A DNA stretch of 64,000 nucleotides from Mortierella alpina (lineage: Eukaryota; Mortierellomycota; Mortierellomycetes; Mortierellales; Mortierellaceae). A model generated the notes under the pieces. It ran no database searches and was not told the origin of the DNA. It saw only the letters and a program-made list of their open reading frames with translations. The DNA is taken from positions 496,001 through 560,000 of the forward strand of contig JANATF010000016.1 of NCBI GenBank assembly GCA_029449245.1, written 5' to 3'. Position 1 is the stretch's first letter, and each line of letters starts with the position of its first letter. Of this stretch, positions 34,192 through 46,283 are shown piece by piece. The position numbers were made by a program, and so were the translations under genes.

Positions 34192-34910
34192 ATGATGATA
34201 CAGCACCAACGGTTTCAACTTGGAGGAAGAGTCGAGGAGATTGAGATCGAGACGAATACCTCCTCAGGGAAGCAGTACGTTCTACTGCGAGATGTGCAGG
34301 ACGTGTTCCCAACAGCCGCTCGCTTTGAGCGTGATGGGCGACCCGTGCGCTTCCAGAGCGATGAGCAAGGACACAGGTAGGAAAGCAGCCGGCAAAGGAG
34401 GGAGGGCAACTGTTGAGATACGAAATGGAGTGCTAACATGAGACCTGCCGTCCGCTTTTTAGACTTGAGCCTTGGAGGGTCTCATGCTTCCCCGACTCGA
34501 CCTTGCAGATTATCCCTGCACGCCAGCCGATGCCTATCGCGAGCAAAAGTCCAATGCACAACAGTCCTCCATCGCCCATCCAGCAGCAGCATACCCTGGC
34601 AGCTTCACCGATGTCTATAGGGGAGGACTGGCGCGACTATCTGCTCCAGAGAGGGATCCGGGGATTGATCCTCGTGTTGGTCTTGAGCATGACACTGATG
34701 GCGAACCATGGGATATCGGCGTGGCTATGGCACTCGAACGCGTACACGATGGTGGCCTGTTTCTGGAAGGTGGTGACCATGACGCTTTTTGTACTGAGCG
34801 TCGTGTGGTTCTTGATGCTGGTTGCGCTGTTTGTCGAGATTGTGTGGTTCCTGGTGCGCATGCCCATTGCCACAAAGCGCTCGATGTATCAGCGCCTGTT
34901 TGACTTTTAA
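34192..34910 (+). CDS. two-helix membrane protein, unknown
   Basis: CDS join (34192..34376, 34463..34910), 210 residues. The 86-nt intron falls inside an Arg codon (GHR|LEPWRV). Residues 1-85 form a soluble N-terminal part (RFQLGGRVEEIEIETN, YVLLRDVQDVFPTAARFERD, LEPWRVSCFPDSTLQIIPA) that looks like a small beta-rich domain. A Pro/Ser/Gln linker follows, then two strong hydrophobic segments (GIRGLILVLVLSMTLMA and VVTMTLFVLSVVWFLMLVAL), and a short basic end, RMPIATKRSMYQRLFDF. I do not recognise the family. The N-terminal part has the feel of a module shared among paralogues in this lineage, but that is an impression. Likely an internal-membrane or plasma-membrane protein. Confidence 0.72.
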
Positions 34911-35145
34911 GCGTGCCTCGCATACGCGCACCGTGGAGCTGCAAGCAAACAATACAGACACGCGCTCCTCCCGCATGCCCGCAAACGGTCCAAAAAAAAC
35001 GCAATAAAAAAATAGCAAGCTCCCTCCGCTTCTCTCCCACACCTCCCTCCTCTTTTGTCATCTTCCGTGCCCTCCTCTTCCACCTTGCTCACGCTTGCCA
35101 CGCCTGCCCCCATCCACGCTTCAACACACCCGAAAACAACGCCCC

Positions 35146-36467
35146 ATGGCCCTCTTCAACTCACAGTGGGCCTCAACGCTGGTGGAGCTGCCAACATTGA
35201 CCTTCCACAATGCGCTGCTCCCACTCAGCATCTTTTGCGCACTCCACGGCATCAAAATGTCCATGGCCTACCGCAAAGCCATTGAGCAGGCTGCGGAGCA
35301 GTCGCTGAAGGGTGGCACCGCTGCCAAACCACCTCGTACCCCATGGGGCCAGGCCTTACTCTCTGTCCTCGTCATGTCGCTGGGAGGTGGATTCACGACA
35401 AGTAAGTGACAAGCCCGCCTCACGGTGCGCGTGTCTGTCTGAACTGTGCGTGACTCTCTAACGCGTGTCCTTTGCCTCGCCATCCGCCTCTAGGCATGTT
35501 GCTCGGTATGCCTCCTTCCTGGCTCGGCTCAAATGTCGTCGTGCCGACGTATGTGCTCTCGTTCGTTTTAGTCCATTACACCATCCTCTATGACATTCTG
35601 AATGACCTAGTCCCTCCCGCGGTCCTCGACTCGGTCCTGATTGTGGCCGACTCTTCCCTCAGGGCACTCTCCATTGCAAAGTTGGGCGTGGATGGATCCA
35701 GGATGCGATTCGCCGCTGACAGCCACGTCGGTACCGGAGGCGTCTCTGAGCCTTGGTTTGCAATGTTGTTCCTGGGTATGGTGGCTGGCTCGGGGGGTGG
35801 AATGTGGGCGGATCTTCTCAAGCTCAAGTCCCACGACTGGACATTTTCCACGCCGTCTTTTGTTCACACGGCGACCTACGACATGAAGGCCGCCTTTCTT
35901 AGTGCGTTTTTCTATGCTGCTTCGACCTCACCCCAGTTGTATCAGCTGCTGCGAGGAGATTCGGACCTAGATGCCTCGTCCGGTAAGGTGGGTCTGCTGG
36001 AGTTGCAGGACGCCAAAGCAATGACCATGCTTGTGATGTGCACTCTCATGCTGGGTCAGCGCGCTGAGCAGACTGTCCTGCGGTTGACCGGCCTTGATGG
36101 CGGCTCAATGGTCTGGGGTAAATCGAGTGCGCTCAAGCAATCGACACGAGTGTCCAAGAAGAACGACGATACCGACGTGCAGGAGCTGAAAGCAATGAGC
36201 AAGATTGATCAAGACGACGAGAAGGTTTACCAGTCATTGAGAAGAAGAGGACGCCAGGCAGAGGAGCCAACCGAGGACGAGGAGGAGGAGCAAGAAGACG
36301 AGGAAGAAGAGGAAGAGGAGGAGGAGCCCGTCAAGAAGAGCACTCGCGGCCGGAAGAAGGGATCTGGCAAGAAGCTGGGTTCTCCAGTACCATCACCGTC
36401 GGTTTCCTCTGACGTGCCATTGACCCGGAGCACCAGGTTGCGCAAGCCCGCCCGTCAGGAACTGTAG
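35146..36467 (+). CDS. TRIC-type trimeric intracellular cation channel
   Basis: CDS join (35146..35401, 35494..36467), 409 residues. The 92-nt intron splits GGGFTT|SMLLGMPPSW. The core has about seven hydrophobic segments in two repeats, as in TRIC: LPTLTFHNALLPLSIFCALH, SVLVMSLGGGFTTSMLLGMP, VVVPTYVLSFVLVHYTILYD, then a second glycine-rich element WFAMLFLGMVAGSGGGMWAD and MKAAFLSAFFYAAS. TRIC channels conduct K+ across ER/SR membranes to balance charge during Ca2+ release. Human TRICs have about 290-300 residues. Here a C-terminal tail of about 100 residues carries a Glu run (residues about 363-378) and a Lys/Arg stretch (VKKSTRGRKKGSGKK). Family assignment is by motif order; confidence is moderate. 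Confidence 0.75.
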
Positions 36468-37705
36468 GCTAGGGGAGAAGAGCGTTTCACAAAGACTAGT
36501 GAATTTCACATATTTTGTTATGTTTTACTGCTGTGAGGAAATAATGACCCAACTGTAGTTTTGGAGCACAACCTGGTGTGTTCCAATGCTGCAAGAGCAC
36601 CAAAGAGACAGAGAGAGATAGAAAAGCTACAAGGATACAAGTTCTGTACTGTACATACCTTACCGAACAATTTTCGCATATTCCAGTGCACGAATGCATC
36701 CACTCTCCTGGCTGGTTCTTAGACTGGGTCCAATGCATGGGATCACGCGTACATGTTCCTTAAAGAGGAGGAGGTCCAAGGAAGGAGGCCCAAGTTCCGT
36801 TAATTTAGCGAGAGAAGTGCGATAAAAATACCCATGGTGTCAAAAGTGCTGGGAACAACGGAGCCGAGGAGGCGGGTCCATTTCAGTAGGCTGGGCGAGT
36901 ACGGGTCTGACAACAGCGAGTCATTTAGCGAGCCCTTCTTAGTCTGTTGCGTGCCTCGAATGCGCTTTTTATTTTGTCTGGCGGTCTGGGACGAGCGCGA
37001 GCGCTAGTGACGATGATTGAAGAGGATCGTGATATGGACGCGCCTTTTTCTCTATTATTGTGCCTGCGACAGAACCGAGTGGTATGACGGGAGGATGAAG
37101 GAATGTGTATAGAAAAGAGAGCTGGGGGTGCGGCGTAGCAGCCACGCGATTGGCTGGCACAGATTGCTCAATCAAACAGCCTATTCATTCCTGTCATCTG
37201 CCTCCCTGGAGAGTGCGTGAGTGACTTGCACATCCATACAAGAGGGATTAACCGACCGAATGCCTTTCTGTTTCTTCTCTTCTTCTCCAGACCACACACG
37301 CACAATCAGAACAACACCCTCCATCCTTCCATCCTTCCATCTTTCCATCCTTCCGTCCCCACTCGCACCCGCGCCCGCTCCGTCACTCTCGCCCTTCGTA
37401 TCTCGCCTTTTCTTTCTTTTTTCGTCTTTCGTTCTCCTCCTGGCCAACTCCCGCTCCGCACTGCACAGCAGCCGATAGCCTTCGCTCCTTGTCGCATTGT
37501 CGCCTTGCCTTCTCTCGTTCGCTCTCGCTTAATCTCTTTCTTCCTCTCGACTGCTCGTCTCTGCATCCGCATCGCCAGCACACTCATCAGTCAGCACGAA
37601 GAGAACGCGTCTACTCAGTCCCGGCAGCGAGTCTTTCTATCACGCTCTGCCATTGCTCCGTGCCTCACCTGAACAGTGCTGCATCTTTCCCATTGTCCGA
37701 ATCCC
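36468..37705. other. intergenic and long 5' leader of FYVE gene
   Basis: No gene found. Pyrimidine-rich sequence with CATC/TTCC units at about 37320-37356 and continuing to 37640 probably forms the promoter and leader of the gene starting at 37706. Confidence 0.45.
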
Positions 37706-40700
37706 ATGCCCGCATCTCGTCCTCAGCATCCAGACAGACAAGCCAAGACGACGACTGCAGCCACAACACCAGCTACCGACCCTACCCATTCCATCCCTGC
37801 CAAGGAACAGCCCCAGCCGCAACTCCAGTACGCGATTGTATCCAGCCCTTTGAGCAGCCCCACAAATCCACACCTCGAGCGCTTCTCCGGACCCCCATCG
37901 TCGCTATCCTTTGCCCGTCTCCAGCCATCTCAGCCGAAAAGCAGCAGCAGTAGCCATGCTACCGATATCAACCTCAAAAGCAAGTCTTCTGAAGAAGATG
38001 CCGTCATCGCCGTGTTGTCGAGCTCTTCCTCGGTCTCCTCGACTTCTTCGAGCCACTCCTCGTCCGGCAACAGGAATGTAGCCTCCTCAAAGGCACGAAC
38101 TCTGCCCCCTCCTCCCCAGGCTCAGCATGCAAAGGCTCAGAACGAGAGTCAAACGCAGATGATCGCCCTCGCTGAAGCACGAGTGTTTTCACAACAGCTC
38201 CATCAACAGCAGCAGCAACAGCAGCATCATCTCCATCAGCAGAGTCCGAATCAATTTATGAACCATTTGGACGCGTCACGAAGAGGCAGCTTGACTGGAG
38301 CTAGACCCCACTCTGTCGTTGGATCTCTGGTCAGCGGTAGAGGTAGCACTGCCGCGAGCGCTGCGGTGGGCGGAAGCTTGAGCCCTATACTCAGAGGAGG
38401 CGGAGTCGGTGGCGATGAACCATCGGAGCAGACTCTACTGCTTGTTCGACCCGTCTGGGTCCAAGATCAAGATGCCGCAGCCTGTCGCATCTGCGCCAGG
38501 GCGTTTAATGCTGTCCGTCGCAAGGTAACGAAAAAAAACAAACACAATGCCTCTGCGTGGAGGCGCAAAGGCTCATCTTCTCTCTCTCGCCTTCCCCCTG
38601 CACTCCTTCGGATCGCGCGTTATTATGGTCACGTCCCCCTCATGCCCCTTATCCTCTATTTGTCCCTGCATTTTCAAAATCTTCTCATATTGAGGGCTGG
38701 TACGATTCGCAATGGAACCACCGGACTTTTTTTATGATACCGTCCTTGAGAGGAATGAAAGAGCAAGGAGATGAGTCATCCGGACAAGGGAGACTGCGAG
38801 TACAATGGCCCAAAGCCTGATCTGCACGCACAGCTGTCTGTTTGTTTTTGCGTGGGCGCATTGTGTGACAAAAGAGGGGTTAGTGGTTATCCATGACGTT
38901 GACCTGTTCATCACAGGTACTGTGCTGCTGATGACGTGAAAAAAGAAGAGTGGAAAGGTGCTAGGGAAAGAGTAGAAGGCATTTTCGTTTCGGAAGAAAG
39001 CAGCCCTTCTTTCGGAGTCCAATGATGCGGCTAGGCATTTCGCCCAGCATTGTTTGCCCAATATAGAATAGCAGTTGGATCGGCGGCCAGACCGATCCGG
39101 CTGATGCACAGACCCTTTTCGCTCCCCTTTCCTCGGCACGCATTGGTGATGGGCGAAGATCATAGCTATCTGGGTCCTCACCACCACTCTTTGCAGTTCT
39201 TGCTTGCTTTTCTTCATCTCTTCTCCTTGAATGGGTCTGCGGGGGCCTTTTTTTTTCGCAACACAAACCCTTTATTTTTTCGCTCTCATTTTCGTCCACT
39301 ATCTTATCTCTCCACCGTAACACATGCTGAACTACTAAGCTGGCCAACCGCAGTGCTGAACCCTACTAACTAATGTCCTACCCTGTCTCTTCTTGCTGGC
39401 CCTGACGTCTTTCCATTTCTGGCCTTTACAGCACCATTGCCGTCAATGGTATGGCACAGCTTTCGTCAGAGCGCGTTGTCATGGTGGTGTCATGTATGAG
39501 TTTATAACATGGATTCTTTTACCCCCCGTATTGTAGTGGCCATATATTCTGCCACGACTGCAGCTCGCGAAGCATCGCCTTGCCACAACTGGGCTACACA
39601 AAGGCCGTGCGAGTCTGCAATGACTGCTTCGAGGTCGCCTACCTTGTTGCCTACTGTCTCTCGGACGACCTGGGTCCATCCACGCAGGTAGAACCTCGTT
39701 TGCTTGCTCTGTCGCTTTCATTCAACATTGCATCCTAACTCTTCTTCTATGGACCGCCTAGATCCATGGTGCACGTGGTCTGTACGAGCTTATTGAAACG
39801 AACGATGGTAAACGCATTTAGAGTGTCTTCAGGAATCTGTGTGTGCTTGAAAGTTCTTTCGCATGACTAACACGAATTCCAATATTTTGGATGTATGCGC
39901 GTACAGAGAAGGTCCTCGAGAACGTCCTTGAGCATGGAGGACTAGATGCCATCGTGTACTTGTGCAGTGCTGTGCATGGATTCGAGCTGCATGCATTGGC
40001 CACAAAGTCCTTGGCTGCCCTATCGGACCATCGTGAGTGCACACTGCATATCATTGTCCACCTCACGTATAGTGCCCTAGTGAGAAGATGCTGATGCTGC
40101 CAGAACTCCGTATGATTCATTTAGAGGCCATCCAGGGTATGATCGTTGCCAAGAGAACGATGCCCAAGTTGTTCCACCTTGTGTCGACGTATGCATACAA
40201 TATTGCTTCCTCTCTCCGACCGCCTTCCCCTCCCATGCCTTTGACGCGCATGGCCTCGACAGCATCCCTGCATACGACAGGAGTGAGGCGCTTTGAGACT
40301 ATTGCCGCCGTTCTAATCCACATCACCCACATCGTTTATCAAATGGTTCCAGACAGTAAGTGCAACATACGCTTGCGTGCACCGCCTCCGTGGGAACAAC
40401 CTAGATTGGATAGCTTACAGATGACTTGTTGTCAACTGCGCATAGAAATATTGGCCAGGCAAATGGCAAAGGAAGGTGCAGTGGAAGGCCTCATGTGTCT
40501 CTGCGTGTACTTCCCCGCGGGTGTACGAACGCGCGCAATGGAGCACGCGATCCGATCCGTGTCTATGGCTCGCGATGAAACTATCAAGCGAAGGGCAAAC
40601 ACACCTCTCTCAGACTCCCAGAGGGATGACGACGACGACCAGAGCGAGAGATCAGTGCCTTTGCAGGCTTCACACGTTGCTGAAGAGGAGGAGGATGAGG

Positions 40701-42847
40701 CAGGAGTAGTCTCCATGGATGATGTATTTCATGTTCAGCTGGAAAACATGCAAGGTCAAGCAGCCCGCTGCCTCTCCGTGCTGGCATCGGACGTGTCGAA
40801 TCAGGCTTTCATTGTGGATGATCCGGAGCGCATCGATCGGCTTGTCCAGCTATTGTACTCCAATAATCCAGATGTCGTCAAGTATGCCTCCAAAACCATG
40901 GCTTACCTGTCGCTGAGAAACGACCGCTACAAACCCGATATCGTCAAGGGTGCAGGAGCGGCTGCACTGTTGACAGTGATTCGCACCGGTAGTGAGAACC
41001 ACTCCAGCAGCAACGGCAACGCGCTCTCTGAGGCAGTGTCGCATGCCTGCTGCGCTTTGGCAAATCTGGCGACGAATACAGAGTCCCAGGAGATTCTCAT
41101 GTCGCACCTGGACTTGCTGCATGCCACCTGCTCCGTAGTGGGGCTTTTCCCACACCAGCGGGAGATTGAGAGGTATGGCGATCCTTCACGCTGCCGTGCG
41201 TTGATTAAGAATGTCAACTGCTAACGGTTCATTGTCCTTTTATGATGATATAGACATGTCGCACGGCTGATTGCCAACTTGGCACTGTATGGTATGTCGC
41301 CCTTCATTACGAATGATCCGCACCAAGCTGCCTCTTATTACGATGTTTCCGTCAGACCATTAACCGAGCATTATCATTTGGCTGTAGATCAAAACAAACT
41401 GTCGCTACTGACTGCCTACAGCATGCCGACTGACCGCGCGTCGCTGGATTCGTCACAAAGCCCCTGCGACCATCACCCAGTGAAGGTTCCTCATCGCTAC
41501 TCTTCGCCACCTCCACCTGCCCGTCGGGCCAAGGGCAACGTTATTCCCACCTTGCTTTACATTGGTGCCCAGACGCTAGAGAGAACAGGCGTGGCTGAAA
41601 ATCCCCAGGACGACACGGTTTATCTACAGCAGGGACAGGACGCCATTGATTTTATGAATGATGACCACGCATCTGCTCAGGCCAATGCAGGCTACTTGAC
41701 TCCAAACGATTCGGCCTCGGAGAATGATGTCGGTCATGGAGAGCACGAGCGATCCACCCATGAAGAAGACATTGCGGAATGGGCGACTGTTCCCGGGATG
41801 GAGGATGTGCAGCGACATATTATCCGCGCCATTGACAACCTTATCACGTCCGTCATGGATGACCCTGCCTCTAATCAAAGCTTCAAGGTGTTTTCGCGTA
41901 TCTGGCCGACCATCGGATTGATCAAGACGATCCAAATGACCAACCAGGACGAGGACACGCAAAGGCGGGCGACCCATGTCCTCAGTACACTGGTCCATCA
42001 GCAGCAGATCCATGCCGAGACGATTGCAGCCCTCAAGGAACATAGCCCTTCACCTTTGAAAGGTGCTGATGCTCAGCACAACGGACATGGTGAAGAGGAG
42101 CAGCTGGAGCAGCAACGACTGGCGGAGCAACAACAGCGACTCGCGAAGGAAGCTGAGGCCGCCACAAAAGCTGCGGAGCTGGAGCAAGCGCGCTTGGAAA
42201 AGGAGAAGCATGTCAAGGAACAGGTCGAGAAGAAGCAGAGAGAGAGAAGCGATAAAAAGGCTGCCAAGGAAAAACTGGAGCAGGAGAAGGCTGAACGAGA
42301 GGTCCAAGAAGCGAAGGAAAGGGATCGGTTGAAAAAGAAGGCTGAACAAGAACGTCTAGAGGCTGAGCGACAGGAACAGAAACGCCTTGCTGCTGAGAGG
42401 CTCAAGAAGGAGAAGGTTGAGCAAGACCGTCTGGAGAAGGAACGTCTCGAAAAGGAGCGGCTTGAACAGGAACGTCTTGAAAAGGAGCGACTTGAACAGC
42501 AGCGACTTGAACAGCAGCGACTTGAACAGGAGCGTCTTGAGAAGGAACGTCTTGAAAAGGAACGTCTTGAACAGGAACGTCTTGAACAGGAACGTCATGA
42601 AAAGGAACCTCTTATGGAGGAGCGCCTTGAGGACGAGCGTCCTGAGAAGGAACACCTCGAGAAGGAACCTGACGAGCAACTTGCTTTGGAACAGATTCGG
42701 GCGCAGGAAGAGCGGGGGGCAGCGTCGGACAGCACCAAGACTGGACCGAAGGGAGGGTCCAGCTCCGAGGACCAAACCACTAGCCATGACGAGGAGCCAA
42801 AGCCGAAGGAGAAGACCAAGAAGAAGAAGAAGAAGCACGCCAAGTGA
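37706..42847 (+). CDS. FYVE-armadillo protein with ER/K-rich C-terminus
   Basis: CDS join (37706..38524, 39432..39448, 39537..39687, 39762..39807, 39907..40032, 40125..40355, 40446..41172, 41254..42847), about 1236 residues, all phases agreeing. Residues 1-250 are Ser/Gln/Pro-rich. The FYVE finger follows: [13 protein letters not shown], then [20 protein letters not shown] and VRVCNDC, with all eight Zn ligands and the RHHCR-type patch that binds PI3P. One ligand is supplied across a 17-nt exon. Armadillo-like helices come next ([62 protein letters not shown]). Residues about 960-1210 are a charged helix with pentapeptide repeats, ending in a Lys run. The protein likely sits on endosomal or vacuolar membranes as a scaffold. 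A 907-nt intron follows exon 1. I know no named protein with this layout. Confidence 0.85.
42428..42667 (+). repeat. 15-nt coding minisatellite ([10 protein letters not shown])
   Basis: Sixteen tandem 15-nt units inside the FYVE-ARM gene code for [10 protein letters not shown] and RLEQQ variants, decaying at the right end ([15 protein letters not shown]). DNA units are near-identical (for example cgtcttgaaaaggag), suggesting recent slippage. At protein level the 5-residue period is not a heptad; dense Glu/Lys/Arg suits an ER/K single helix. Confidence 0.85.
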
Positions 42848-43273
42848 ACGCGCGCGCCTTGAATGCCTTTTTTTTTCTACCACTTTTTTTTTTTTTTTTT
42901 TTTTGTTGTGGCATTTGCCACACGTATATGTATGCAATAAATAGATAACACCCGCCTCCAGGCGGACAGGTCAATGGTCACCACTTACTCTGGAGAAGTT
43001 GTGTCGCGACCGCATGGTCGGGCAGCAAGCCTGGCAATCAGTGGTGTACGTGATGATCTGCGAGGCTGAGGAAACGCGAAACGCGGGCGCGACGAGTCAC
43101 ACAAGCCTCCACGCCTTTCGCGTGGACGAGAAAAATTGGCCTCGGGCACAAAAAGGCATTCCATCTCCACACCTCGACCACCTGCAACCAACAAACATCG
43201 ATTGCAACTGCCTCTACCGTAGCACCTTTTCAGGAACTTATCCTCCTCTAATCCACTCAAACATACGCACACC
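42848..43273. other. intergenic, FYVE gene to F-box/LRR gene
   Basis: A run of about 20 T lies near 42885-42904, followed by caataaat at about 42936 (poly(A) signal of the upstream gene). The rest is the probable promoter of the gene at 43274. No coding sequence seen. Confidence 0.5.
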
Positions 43274-45072
43274 ATGGCTTCAGCTCCGCGGCGTGGCCAG
43301 CCGTGGTTTTGCAAAAGACGTAGTGATGGCAGCGATGGATGCACCGTCCCCATGGTTCACCGGGATGCAGTCTTTGCAATCCCAGAGCTTCTGAGCCTCG
43401 TCACCACCTACCTTGACAAGAGCGACCTCCTTTCACTGATCCGGGTGTGCCGTACCTGGAATGCACTCTGGGTCTCATATCTGTATTCAACGCTATCACT
43501 CTGCAAGTACAAGAGATCTCGTGTCTACTTGAGCCTGGAGATTTATGGCTACCACGTCAAGGCACTCACGGTTCATAGCACCCAAGGGAACAACATCCTC
43601 CATCTCCTCGACTACACTCCGAACATTACCTTTTTGGAGATACAACGCTGTCCCATAAGCTCCGCTCAGCTCCAGTGTATTCTTGGCATGGTGCGTCGGC
43701 TACGTACCTTCAACGTGCTCTTTGGAGAAGAAAATGGCAAGTCCCACGACTGCCCGCTGATCTTGGCATCGATGCTCCCCGACCTAGAGGAGCTTTCATG
43801 GAAAGGCAAGTGTTTCTTGCACTACGGCGGCTATAGCAAGGTCTGCATCGAAGACATCCTGCACATGCTCAAGTCGTGCACCAAACTGCGGTCGCTTCGG
43901 CTTGCTAACGTTGTGAACCCGGAGGCAGAGTTGCCAGATCTAGAATCTGCGCTGAGCAACGAGGACGAAGGGTGGCAAAGCAGGAGCTTGCGGCTATTGG
44001 AGTGTGACAACACTCTATTGGGTCTTCGCCCGCCCTATGAAGGTGTGGTGAAGGATTCGTGGATCCGCCGCCTTTTCCAGCATGCACCTATCTTAGGACC
44101 TTCAAATATACAGGACTGAGCAACTTCTATTTTGACTGGACGGGTGTCTTCGAGAGCGCCGTGAACCTGGAGAATCTTGAACTATGGTCAGAGGACGGAT
44201 TTTTTAACTCAGTGATTGGAGGAACGAGCCACACAACGGATGCTATAGCGGCTTTGGCCGCCTCGAACAGCAACCTCAAGGCTTTTAACACTCAGTATGC
44301 GCATTCAACCACGGACCAGCTTTTTGCTCCATTCATTCGATCCAATCGCCAGTTGCAGAGGCTGTGTGTCAAGGGAACTGGATTTGGCGATACTTCTCTT
44401 AAAGAACTGGTTCGCACTCCCTCTGTGCTACCGACCATATTCTCAGCAGTAGACAACCTTGTGCTACTCAACATGGAAAGCTGCCATCTCGTCACTAGCG
44501 CTGGTGTCCTCCCAATCCTTGAGAACTGCAGAGTTTTGAAGGACTTGAACCTGGCTGGCACCTCTGCAGGAACCCTCGAACTGTTTAATAGCAGCAGACC
44601 GTGGGCGTGTGCCAAGAGTCTCCACACGCTGCAAATCGACATCCAGCCCATTGGTTTCCAAGCGCCACCACTATATGGTGCTCGCCGGTTTGAAGCGATT
44701 ATTCATACTCCATCCACTATGCTCTATTCACTGCAGGAGCAACTGATCATCAGAGAGCGGCTCCGCTCCTTAGCCTTTTTGACCGACTTGGACCTAAGAG
44801 GCGGAGCTATGGATTTTGCAATCTTTGATGAAGCGTCGTTCGCGCCTCATCTGCAGATGATAAACATCATTGTGCCTTGTAGGGATCATCAGGATCCGTC
44901 CCCGTCAAGTCGATTCTCACTGATGCGAGAGCGGGTTGAAGAAATTGGCTCTAGGCTTCTTCCCAACCCGGCGGCGGTAGTGACGGGCATCTTGAGGGTT
45001 GGCGACAGGGTCGCGTGGCAGATCTCTGCTATGATGAATCTGGATCTGTTGGCAACCACAACAATTTGGTGA
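43274..45072 (+). pseudogene. F-box/LRR protein with a frame break
   Basis: Two overlapping frames make one protein of about 600 residues. Frame A (43274-44119) starts MASAPRRGQPWFCKRRSDGS and has an F-box (FAIPELLSLVTTYLDKSDLL, then IRVCRTWNALW) and leucine-rich repeats (FLEIQRCPISSAQLQ, LEELSWKG, LRSLRLANV). Frame B (to 45072) continues the repeats (ACTYLRTFKYTGLSNFYFDW, LVLLNMESCHLVTSAGVLPI, LKDLNLAGTSAGTLEL). At about 44087-44089 frame A reads WIRRLFQHAP and frame B carries on directly with YLRTFKYTGL, as if one base were missing. It could be a sequencing error, a real inactivating deletion, or a very short intron (38 nt, from gtgtgg at 44043 to ttccag at 44080) that keeps phase. I record it as a broken gene with that caveat. 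F-box/LRR proteins are substrate receptors of SCF ubiquitin ligases. Confidence 0.7.
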
Positions 45073-45277
45073 CAAAACGATCCCAGACAAGGCCTGTGGG
45101 ATACTATACTTCATTTCTGATAGACCCACCTGCCCGAAGCTCACCTTAAACCTCCCAACGCGACGCGACTCAGCAACATTAAAAAAAGTGAGTCACGACT
45201 GCCAACCTTTTTTTTTTTGTTCCCACCCTAACGTTGCTGCTAGTCTTGTTTCTTCCTTGCATTCTCGCCCTCACACA

Positions 45278-46283
45278 ATGTCTTCACCTGCCTCCTCCGA
45301 AAAACTCCCATTCTACGCCAGCTGCGATGTAGCAGACGCACTCCTGGCTCTGAAGGTGCCCAGTGCTGGCTACATTCCTGATATTCATCTGTGGAGTCCT
45401 CAGTTCAAGGCTGGCAACACCCGTGGTCAGGACCAAACGTGTTAATGTCGGCCGCTATTCTCTTCACATCGCAGGAACAATGTCGGTCTGACCTGCTCTC
45501 GTGTTCTCTTTTGTCTTCTTTTATCTTCTGTCGCCTTGCATACGTCCAGTCTTTGGCCCCGCTTATACGGTCCAGGTTTGTGAGCTGCAACCACTTGACC
45601 TCAGGAACAATGGATGCAAAATACCGCCTCCAACTAACAAGTCTAACATTGTCCATGTTGATGGAACACTAGATGGTTCCTGTGTCGGATACAGAGGCAC
45701 CCAAGCCCGATCAACACTTTGTGGATGCCATCCCGGAAGGAACGGTCGTTTGCATCTCGCAGCCGAGCAACATGGTGAATGCAGTCTGGGGTGGACTTAT
45801 GACAGCCCGCGCCCAGATCAAGGGTGCTTTAGGCGTGATCGTGGATGGACGTATCAGGGATCTGAATGAACAGCGTGAAGCAGGATTCCCTGTATGTCCT
45901 TCCCTCACCCCTTTGCGCTATACGAGACGACTAATTGATCCGGCATGGTTGGCGATTGACGTTCTTCTTCCGCGCTTTTTGTTTTGTAATGATGATAGGT
46001 CTTTGCCAAGGCAACCTCCATCATGGGAGCGGGCCCGTTTACTCGGGCATCTGCCCTCAATGTGCCCATTACGATGCAGCCCAACCCCGACCACCCTGCA
46101 GTGACGATCCACCCTGGCGACTACATTGTTGCGGATGCGGATGGGATTGTGGTGATCCCCAAGGATCTGCTGGCTCAGGTCGAGGAAAAGTGCAAAAAGT
46201 CGACGGCAGTGGATGACCAGTGCATGGAGGCCCTGAAGGCAGGCGAGAGCATCATGGCAACGTTCAAGAAGTACCGTGGTTAA
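45278..46283 (+). CDS. RraA-like HMG/oxaloacetate aldolase family protein
   Basis: CDS join (45278..45425, 45550..45575, 45673..45891, 45999..46283), 225 residues. Exon 1 codes for the start (SEKLPFYASCDVADALLALK). Exon 2 is only 26 nt and, with its neighbours, gives TRVFGPAYTVQMVPVSD, the usual first strand of the family. Exon 3 has NAVWGGLMTARAQIKGALGV followed by IVDGRIRDLNE, the G-x-x-x-D and R-D active-site segments. Exon 4 ends with HPGDYIVADADGIVVIP. Fungal relatives such as yeast YER010C act as 4-hydroxy-4-methyl-2-oxoglutarate aldolase/oxaloacetate decarboxylase with a divalent metal. Length fits (yeast protein about 234). The exon 1 donor (gtcagg) is weak; an alternative donor a few codons later cannot be ruled out. 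Confidence 0.88.

Noticed and set aside
38732-39217. 161-codon minus frame inside the first FYVE intron
   Set aside because: No domain, mixed composition and no start context; likely chance in a long intron.
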